DNA from: JAHKLT01 sp046197865
Lineage (GTDB): Archaea; Methanobacteriota; Methanobacteria; Methanobacteriales; Methanobacteriaceae
DNA length: 64,000 nucleotides
Assembly (NCBI RefSeq): GCF_046197865.1
Contig: NZ_CP166990.1
Span: 930,001 to 994,000, forward strand
Direction of reading: 5' to 3'
Position numbers and translations under genes: made by a program. Below the pieces are notes generated by a model. It was given only the letters and a program-made list of their open reading frames with translations. It made no database searches and was not told the origin of the DNA. Below, piece after piece: positions 58,202 through 64,000 of the stretch (its first letter is position 1; each line of letters begins with the position of its first letter).

Positions 58202-58221
58202 TGATACAATGCATAGTATCA
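58202..58221. promoter_or_regulatory. Near-perfect 20-bp palindrome beside a TATA box
   Basis: TGATACAATGCATAGTATCA pairs with itself at 9 of 10 positions per half. Seven bases further on lies ATATATATAATATA, a TATA-type box for the gene at 58423. The position just upstream of BRE/TATA suits an operator or activator site. Confidence 0.45.
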
Positions 58222-58422
58222 TGCGAACAAATATATATAATATAAAAGTCATAATTTAACAAAATGTAATGTTGTTTATCTTAATAAAAGAAATCATAAC
58301 GATGAAAATTAAAATAAGAAGAAAATTGATTTTTGAATTAATAAGTAGGATAGACGAAAAATAAAATATTAAATCAATTAGATTTAAGATTATTGATTGC
58401 TATTATATATGGAGTGTTAAGT

Positions 58423-59040
58423 ATGGAAATTTCTAAAATGTTTAAACTTTTAAATGATGTAAGTATGAAAAAAATTGGAGAATATGTTGAAGGATTCCTC
58501 AAAATGGAAAAACAAATGGATACTCAGTCAATATATTCAACTGAAGGAGTTATTATTCAAGGAAGACAAATGAGTGATGGTTGGAAGAAAGTATCTGGAA
58601 TGGATATGGCAATACAAATTAGGATTATTCCAACTAGCGAAAATATTCTAGTTAGTGTTGGTCAAGGTAAATGGTCAGATAAAATCGCTGCAGGTACAAT
58701 TGGTTTGTTTGTTTTTGTTCCTTTAGCAATTACAGCTGGAATAGGAGCTTTTAAGCAAAATAAATTACCTGAAGAGATATTTAATAAAATTGAAAATTTT
58801 ATCATGACTGGAGGACAATCAGCTACTGTAGATTTAAACGATGTGGCTTCACTTAAAGATCATGAAGAAATTTGTCCAAAATGTAAAGCTAAAAACAATA
58901 AAACAGATAAGTTCTGTACATCTTGTGGTGCTGCTCTTTTATTAATTTGTCCTGAATGTAATACCTCAATGGCAAATGATGCGAAGTTTTGTTCCAGTTG
59001 TGGTGAAAAAGCAGTAACAGATGATAATTCAACTGATTAA
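58423..59040 (+). CDS. Membrane-associated protein with C-terminal double zinc ribbon
   Basis: 205 residues from ATG 58423 (GGAGTG six bases upstream; ATT/ATG codons earlier in frame lack support). The N-terminal ~100 residues form an alpha/beta domain (IYSTEGVIIQGRQMSDGWKK), then a hydrophobic segment (~90-110, KIAAGTIGLFVFVPLAITAGIG), a short linker, and zinc ribbons CPKCKAKNNKTDKFCTSC and CPECNTSMANDAKFCSSC. This order, domain-helix-ribbons, is common in Methanobrevibacter and Firmicutes proteins of unknown role. A long leader (~165 bp) and palindrome precede it. Confidence 0.72.
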   Translation: MEISKMFKLLNDVSMKKIGEYVEGFLKMEKQMDTQSIYSTEGVIIQGRQMSDGWKKVSGMDMAIQIRIIPTSENILVSVGQGKWSDKIAAGTIGLFVFVPLAITAGIGAFKQNKLPEEIFNKIENFIMTGGQSATVDLNDVASLKDHEEICPKCKAKNNKTDKFCTSCGAALLLICPECNTSMANDAKFCSSCGEKAVTDDNSTD

Positions 59041-59152
59041 TGTATTAAATGGGTTTATTAAAGATTTAAATTTAATTTTAGAAAGTTAAAAAAATCCAAA
59101 AAAATCTTTAATTTGCAATTATTTAAAATAAATAAAAAAATTAGGTGATTTT

Positions 59153-59578
59153 TTGAGTGATAATGAGAAATTAGAGTTTTGTGGTAATTGTGGGGAAAAA
59201 ATATCAGGAGATAAAGAATTTTGCAATATGTGTGGAAATCCTTTAAATCAAGAAAAACCCCCCAAATTCAAAGAAACTTCAAGTTATAATAATAATACGA
59301 TCAATAATATGCATTGTCCCTACTGTCAATCAGAAATTCCAAATAATGTAAGTAAATGCAAATACTGTGGAGAATGGGTTAATCAATCTAATTTTTCAAT
59401 GGATTTTTTAAATAATAAATCTACTATTATTGGAATCGTAGTTTTTATAATTTTCTTTATTATTCAAATTATTGCAGGTTCTACTTACTATGTGAATCAT
59501 GCTACTCTTAACATTGCTTTTTGGGGTTTTACTTTTATAATGATAATGTTAACTTTAATTTTTATGAAAATAAAATAA
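59153..59578 (+). CDS. Zinc-ribbon membrane protein
   Basis: 141 residues with a TTG start three bases after AGGTGAT. Two zinc ribbons (CGNCGEKI...CNMCGNP, ~9-30, and CPYCQSEI...CKYCGEW, ~55-80) are followed by two membrane segments (~95-140). Function unknown. It follows the previous zinc-ribbon protein by ~110 bp in the same direction. Confidence 0.72.
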   Translation: MSDNEKLEFCGNCGEKISGDKEFCNMCGNPLNQEKPPKFKETSSYNNNTINNMHCPYCQSEIPNNVSKCKYCGEWVNQSNFSMDFLNNKSTIIGIVVFIIFFIIQIIAGSTYYVNHATLNIAFWGFTFIMIMLTLIFMKIK

Positions 59579-59753
59579 TTTTTATTTTTTTTATAGCTAT
59601 CTTTTTTATTTATTATTATAAAAATCACTTTCAAATTTTTTTAAAAACAGTTGCTGCCCATTTTAAGACAAATTCTCGAGCAAAATTTACTTTAAGAATA
59701 GCATTCTCGATGCATAATTATTTCAAAAATTTTCTAATAAATATCTAAATTAT

Positions 59754-60355
59754 TTAAAAAGTCTTTTTGTTTAATTTACCTTCTTTTCCAAGCAATATTA
59801 CTCCAATGATATTTTTTGCAAATGGGACTTCATCAAAATCTTTTAAATATCCTAAAACATTATAAACACTATTTCTTATATAATTATCTTTTTTATTTTT
59901 TAACTTCATAATTTTATAACTAATTTTTCCACATTTTTCAAATTCTAAAACTAAATCAGGTTGTCTTAAACTTGCATTATTTTCATAATTTTCAAAGATT
60001 TTATTATATTTTGAGTTTTCATAAAATATTTTTGGAATATTTTGATAATAAATTTTAATTGATTTTTCATTGTCTTCATATTATTTTTTTTTAACTATTT
60101 TTATCATCAATCTAAAATCTAGGTAAATTCTCTAAATTATCTTGTGCAATATTATTATTTTTAGTTTTTATAAATTTTCCACCATTAATTTTCACTTTAA
60201 TGACTTTTGCTCCAATTGTTAAATTATAATTATTATTTAAAATTATATCAAAATATAATTCAGAAAAAATAAACGATAATAAAGGGAAAAATTAGAGTAT
60301 ATGTGAAATTATTACTCATTTAATAGAAGCATTTGTATGCCATAATTAAATGAAG
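59754..60355 (-). pseudogene. Decayed nuclease-like gene
   Basis: On the minus strand, coding-like text runs through several stop codons. Upstream part (from ~60355): MLLLNE, stops, then FHIYSNFSLYYRLFFSELYFDIIL...NLTIGAKVIKVKINGGKF, ending at a TAG near 60119. Downstream part (60077-59754): a 107-codon open stretch without a start, containing LRQPDLVLEFEKCGKISYKIM and NYIRNSVYNVLGYLKDF. The latter recalls PD-(D/E)XK nuclease domains of McrC/DUF2357-like proteins, but the expected E-x-K is degraded. Interpreted as a dead restriction- or defence-type gene next to the live restriction locus. Confidence 0.5.
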
Positions 60356-60540
60356 TGTTTAAAAATTTTAATTAAAAAGATATCCAATTAAATTAGAATG
60401 CGTAAAAATCTTTGATTATTATGTAATTTTATGAAATAAATATAAATTATCAATTAATATAATTATGTTAAAGTTAATAAATAGTATAAATATAATAATT
60501 TAAAGTATTAAATTTAATATTTATATAATGAGGTATAATT
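60356..60540. other. AT-rich promoter gap before the restriction genes
   Basis: Further decayed text of the minus-strand pseudogene may extend here, but stops are frequent. TATA-like stretches (ATAAATATAAATTAT near 60436, TTTATATAATG near 60520) precede the GAGGTATAATTATG start of the first endonuclease-like gene. Confidence 0.35.
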
Positions 60541-61278
60541 ATGGGAAAAGATGGTAATAATAATGAAAAATTATTAATTAGCAATATACATGATAAAAAA
60601 TTCAGTTCATTAAATAATAATCTTCAAAATTTTGTTGAAAATGTTTTTAAATATAAACCTCAAGACACTACAAAAATTGAATGTTTTAAAAAAGCTGGTT
60701 TTAATAAAAGTGATTTGATTATTAAAATAAACGAACAAGAATATGGAATCAGTGTCAAAAAAGGATCAGGAAATAGTGTGCATCAAGAAAAAGTTAATGA
60801 TTTTATAACCTTTTTAAAAGACAATTATGATATTCCTAATCAATTATCCGAAGATATTTTATTTTTTATTTGGGGAGATGGAACATTAAATGGATCTGGA
60901 AAAGTCTCTGACAGAATGAAAGCCAACACCATTAAAGAAAAATATCCTCAAGTAGTTGATAACATTAAAAAATTTTTTTATTTAAATAAAAAAGATTTAA
61001 TAGAAAGGTTTGTGATAAAAGGAGCTAAAAGCAACAGTAGGCCCGATTATATTTATTATGGGACTCCTGATGCAGGAAAAGTGGTGGATTCTAAAACCAT
61101 ATTAGATTGGTTATGCGATGATATAAATGAATCAAAAAAAGCCCCAATTCCTGTTGGTAGATTGACATTTCAAGCATGGAATCGTAATATTAATGGAGGA
61201 AATAAATCAGAACAAAAACGAGGAGAAATTCAATTAAAATGGGGAAGTATTGGTAAAGATTTAGATGAAATGATTTAA
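60541..61278 (+). CDS. Restriction endonuclease-like subunit 1
   Basis: 245 residues, with a GAGGT ribosome site. A PD-(D/E)XK-type core is suggested by SDLIIKI (D58) followed by EYGISVKKG (S71-V-K73) and a nearby HQE. The C-terminal part contains WNRNINGGNKSEQKRGEIQLKWG, plausible DNA-contact region. It is followed after 11 bases by a second small protein with the same D...GISVK pattern and then by a convergent double cytosine methyltransferase, so it is probably one half of a type II restriction enzyme. Recognition sequence unknown. Confidence 0.65.
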   Translation: MGKDGNNNEKLLISNIHDKKFSSLNNNLQNFVENVFKYKPQDTTKIECFKKAGFNKSDLIIKINEQEYGISVKKGSGNSVHQEKVNDFITFLKDNYDIPNQLSEDILFFIWGDGTLNGSGKVSDRMKANTIKEKYPQVVDNIKKFFYLNKKDLIERFVIKGAKSNSRPDYIYYGTPDAGKVVDSKTILDWLCDDINESKKAPIPVGRLTFQAWNRNINGGNKSEQKRGEIQLKWGSIGKDLDEMI

Positions 61279-61289
61279 TAGATGATATT

Positions 61290-62075
61290 ATGAGATCAAA
61301 TAGAGGTACTGAGGAAGGAACTAAAGAAGAAATTTCTTTTGTAAAAACTCTTAATAAAAAAAAGAATTTAAGTTTGTGGAATATATTAAATTTAGATTCC
61401 AATAATCATTATGCTATTCATGTAACTTCACATCAATTTGGGGAAATTAGTCAATGCAAAGTTAAACCAAAAGCAGATATTTTTATTTCAAAAGGCTATG
61501 TTGATGATGATTTATTAAAAGAAAAAGATTATTGTTTAGATGAAAATGACTTAATTAAATATAATTTAACTCCAGTAGATAAAACAGGAATTTCAGTTAA
61601 GTTAAAAACATCCGACAATTATCAAATATTAAAAATGACTCCAAATACTTTTAATAAAATTTTTAAATCTTATGAATTAGGTGCAGGAGCATCTATTTAT
61701 TCATTGAACAAAAATGATTTGAAAAAAAATGATTCAGTCATTATTGGTTGGAATTCAAATTGGAAAAATTTTAAAAAATATTTCAATAATAAATTGAAAT
61801 TAAATATGGAATTAATTGCTGATTTAGATTTAAAAAATTCAAAAATAATAAAGAAATATTCTTTAAGCATGATTAATAAATACATAAATGAAAATGAAAA
61901 AATTCAAAAATTTATTTTTCAAGGATTAGGTAATTTTAAAGAACCTTATACTGTTTATTATTTATATGAACAAGATAAATTAAAAAACTATTGTAATATT
62001 CCTTTTAATATAACAACAGGTTCTGGAAGAAGCAGAGGAAATTATACTTTAGTAATAAAACCAAAAAAACATTGA
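61290..62075 (+). CDS. Restriction endonuclease-like subunit 2
   Basis: 261 residues, starting 11 bases after the previous stop. KADIFISKG (D63) and TGISVKLKTS (S102-V-K104) echo the D...GISVK pattern of subunit 1, suggesting paralogous halves of a heterodimeric enzyme. The C-terminus (FNITTGSGRSRGNYTLVIKP) is typical of several type II restriction proteins. Its stop lies 2 bases from the end of the convergent methyltransferase gene, leaving no room for separate terminators. No ribosome site stronger than GATGAT is visible. Confidence 0.65.
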   Translation: MRSNRGTEEGTKEEISFVKTLNKKKNLSLWNILNLDSNNHYAIHVTSHQFGEISQCKVKPKADIFISKGYVDDDLLKEKDYCLDENDLIKYNLTPVDKTGISVKLKTSDNYQILKMTPNTFNKIFKSYELGAGASIYSLNKNDLKKNDSVIIGWNSNWKNFKKYFNNKLKLNMELIADLDLKNSKIIKKYSLSMINKYINENEKIQKFIFQGLGNFKEPYTVYYLYEQDKLKNYCNIPFNITTGSGRSRGNYTLVIKPKKH

Positions 62076-62077
62076 TT

Positions 62078-64000
62078 TTATAAACATTTAACAATTTCCT
62101 CAGCAATTAACTTTATTACAGGAACTGAAACACTGTTTCCAATTTGTTTATAACTTTGAGAATAATTTTCTTTTATTTTAAAATTTTCAGGAAAGCCTTG
62201 TAACCTCAAACATTCTTTAGTAGTTAACTTACGGTTTTCTTTAACTAAAATAGGAACATTATTGCCTCCAGTACCCATTTTTGCAGTTAAGCATGGGGAA
62301 CATCCATCATTTCTAAATGAGCACCTTGATGGTCTTATTTCATAAGCAAATAATGGGTATTTCTCATTTATTTGTTTTTTTAATAATAACTCCTCATAAT
62401 GTTTTTTTAAATGTTTAGTTGCAGTATTAGAAATATCGTGATTTTTAACATTTTTTTCTAAAATATTAAATGCATTAACATCTGAAATTTTTGGTGCAGG
62501 AAATTTGAATGAAACATTTTTATTTTTAAATCCAACAATATATATTCTTTCTCTATTTTGAGGAATTCCATAATCTTTACTATTCAAAACATCATAAAAA
62601 ATTATATAACCCAGTTCCCTTAATTTATTTTTAATTGTTTCAAAAGTTCTTTTATCATCATGATTAGTTAACCCTTTAACATTTTCTAATAAAAAAGCAG
62701 CAGGTTTTTTTTCTTTTATTATTCTTTCAATTTCAAAAAATAAAGTTCCTCTTGTATCACAAAAACCTTTTCGATATCCACCAATACTAAATGGTTGACA
62801 AGGAAATCCTGCGCATAAAATATCATGATCAGGAATTTTTTTCTCATTAATTTTTGCTATATCTCCTTCAGGATGTATTCCAAAATTTTCAAAATAAGTT
62901 TCATTTGCCCATTTATCTATATCGGAACTAAAAACACATTCTCCTCCGATCGATGTGAATGCAATTCTAAATCCTCCAATACCCGAAAATAAATCAATGA
63001 ATCTAATTTTCTTTTTATTTTTTTTAATATTCGAAAAATCTGATAGTGTACTTTGTTCTTGTACAATATTTTTATTATTTATAACATTTATCAATTCGTT
63101 TGCAATAGAATAGCCTAATAATGGAGGAACTGCGTTTGCTAATTGTTGGTGTTGTTCTGTTTTATTGCCTTCAATAACAAAAGAATCTGGAAATGATTGC
63201 AACCTTGCTGCTTCTCTTGCAGTTATAACTCGATCAAAATTAGGATGTATAATCATTGATTTTATTGCATGTTTAATCGTAATAGAAGGTTTATTAGGAT
63301 CCAATCTTTTGTAGTTATTACTGTGGTTTCCTTTCACATCATATACTTCAGGAGGAATATCTTTCCAATTACCTCCTGGAGGTACATGTTTTATTCTATT
63401 TAAAACATTTTTGTTATGATTCATAGGATCATGATTATAAATATTTTTTTCACCCTCACTCATAAGTTTCTGAAATTCTGTTTTAGGTGAATCATATTTA
63501 TTAATATCAACATCAGGAATATTACTTAAAGCATCGCCTACAGTGACTATTTTATCAAGCTTTTTAGGAAAATTTACTTTTTTATTTTTTGATCCTATAA
63601 AAAAAACTCTTTTTCTGTTTTGGGGAACACCATAATCAGCTGCATTTAAGGTAGAATATTCTACATCATATCCTAAATCACATAATTCTTTTTTAATAAT
63701 ATCTTTCACGGATTCTCCATTCACATTATCCATAGATAATAATCCAACAACATTTTCAATAATAACAAATTCTGGTTTAATTATTTTAACTGCTTTTATA
63801 ACTTCATTAAATAATTCATTCCTTTCATCATCAGTGTCTCTTTTACCACACATTGAAAAGCCTTGGCATGGTGGACCAGCAATTATAACATCTATTTTAT
63901 TTTCATATTCATAAAAAATTTTATCATCTATCTCTGTTAAGTCGGCTTCGATAATTTTAGTATTATTATGATTTTTTTTAAAAGTATCTAATGCTATATT
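62078..64000 (-). CDS. Fused double cytosine-C5 DNA methyltransferase (5' partial)
   Basis: 640 residues visible; the frame is open to the right window edge, so the N-terminus with motif I of the first domain is missing. Domain 1: GPPCQGFS (motif IV, just upstream of an internal Met), IENVVGL (VI), QNRKRVFFIG (VIII) and ITAREAARLQSFP...QLANAVPP (IX-X). Domain 2, from ~residue 330 of the visible part: FIDLFSGIGGFR (I), GFPCQPFS (IV), LENVKGL (VI), QNRERIYIVGF (VIII), LTTKECLRLQGFP...QIGNSVSVP (IX-X). Both catalytic PCQ motifs are intact, so each domain could methylate a different strand or site. Convergent with the two endonuclease-like genes. Confidence 0.93.
   Translation of the reverse strand, partial: NIALDTFKKNHNNTKIIEADLTEIDDKIFYEYENKIDVIIAGPPCQGFSMCGKRDTDDERNELFNEVIKAVKIIKPEFVIIENVVGLLSMDNVNGESVKDIIKKELCDLGYDVEYSTLNAADYGVPQNRKRVFFIGSKNKKVNFPKKLDKIVTVGDALSNIPDVDINKYDSPKTEFQKLMSEGEKNIYNHDPMNHNKNVLNRIKHVPPGGNWKDIPPEVYDVKGNHSNNYKRLDPNKPSITIKHAIKSMIIHPNFDRVITAREAARLQSFPDSFVIEGNKTEQHQQLANAVPPLLGYSIANELINVINNKNIVQEQSTLSDFSNIKKNKKKIRFIDLFSGIGGFRIAFTSIGGECVFSSDIDKWANETYFENFGIHPEGDIAKINEKKIPDHDILCAGFPCQPFSIGGYRKGFCDTRGTLFFEIERIIKEKKPAAFLLENVKGLTNHDDKRTFETIKNKLRELGYIIFYDVLNSKDYGIPQNRERIYIVGFKNKNVSFKFPAPKISDVNAFNILEKNVKNHDISNTATKHLKKHYEELLLKKQINEKYPLFAYEIRPSRCSFRNDGCSPCLTAKMGTGGNNVPILVKENRKLTTKECLRLQGFPENFKIKENYSQSYKQIGNSVSVPVIKLIAEEIVKCL

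Noticed and set aside
58269..58364. 31-codon basic frame in the leader of the gene at 58423
   Set aside because: No ribosome site and no recognisable motif; could be chance in AT-rich DNA.
59631..59715. Slightly less AT-rich minus-strand stretch reading ENAILKVNFAREFVLKWAATVF
   Set aside because: Looks coding but is only ~28 codons with no start; could be a transposase or gene-end remnant and cannot be assigned. A plus-strand reading is also open.
1..64000. tRNA, rRNA or riboswitch genes
   Set aside because: No GC-rich structured segments or tRNA-like TTCRANYC motifs with matching arms were seen in the intergenic DNA.

Overview
The window is very AT-rich archaeal DNA. It most resembles a host-associated Methanobacteriales methanogen, probably Methanobrevibacter. 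The reasons are the giant 'adhesin-like' surface proteins (Pmp-type GGA-I/FxxN beta-helices, DUF11 and Ig-like repeats, PTPGP linkers, Asn-rich with many N-glycosylation sequons), GGTGAT/GGAGG ribosome-binding sites with frequent TTG and GTG starts, TTTATATA-type promoters, T-tract terminators, many zinc-ribbon membrane proteins, and UvrC and DUF2142/DUF169 proteins common in this lineage. I see no tRNA, rRNA or CRISPR array. Species assignment is inference.

Layout. 1-8.7 kb: two adhesin-like genes, the first cut by the window edge. 8.9-16.8 kb: a DUF4011/SF1-helicase/Vsr-like/DUF3320 giant protein followed 5 bp later by uvrC. 16.8-24.1 kb: small zinc-ribbon and membrane-anchored proteins, a glutamate-synthase-type protein with three rubredoxin-like knuckles, an Ig-repeat protein and an M14-like metallopeptidase. 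24.2-27 kb: another adhesin. 27.3-30 kb: a molybdate/tungstate ABC operon. 30-33.2 kb: DUF169, DUF2142 and YgjP-type metallopeptidase genes. 33.3-37.3 kb: an accessory block with an AAA/DUF4143 ATPase behind a 39-bp tandem repeat, a Fic protein bracketed by structured 143-bp direct repeats, and a J-domain/HIRAN gene pair. 37.4-51.7 kb: a surface-protein cluster with three adhesins, an Ig-repeat/M14-like fusion, and a Ser-rich membrane protein whose only plausible start codon is AUA. 52-59.6 kb: accessory genes, including a DUF6398-TPR protein, a candidate ADP-ribosyltransferase, several microproteins, an intact IS630-type element with a -1 frameshift heptamer, and a second AAA/DUF4143 ATPase with its own 39-bp tandem repeat. 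59.7-64 kb: a decayed nuclease-like gene, then a restriction-modification locus with two small related endonuclease-like proteins converging on a fused double cytosine-C5 methyltransferase, cut by the right edge.

How parts fit together. The surface proteins fall into two anchoring classes. Four end in a shared K/N-TGN(P/S)-I + hydrophobic segment + basic tail. Three end in, or carry, an Ig-like 'KYY-N-x-QF' repeat without a C-terminal membrane segment, and one of those also carries the M14-like peptidase domain, which suggests a pseudomurein-associated enzyme. The accessory blocks combine nucleotide-using protein modifiers (Fic, candidate ART), DUF4143 ATPases, a mobile element and restriction-modification, and look like a conflict/defence neighbourhood.

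The most unusual items are non-coding: the matched 39-bp tandem repeats upstream of both DUF4143 ATPases, and the paired TTGATGATTA arrays (23-85-23 bp spacing) on both sides of the Fic gene.
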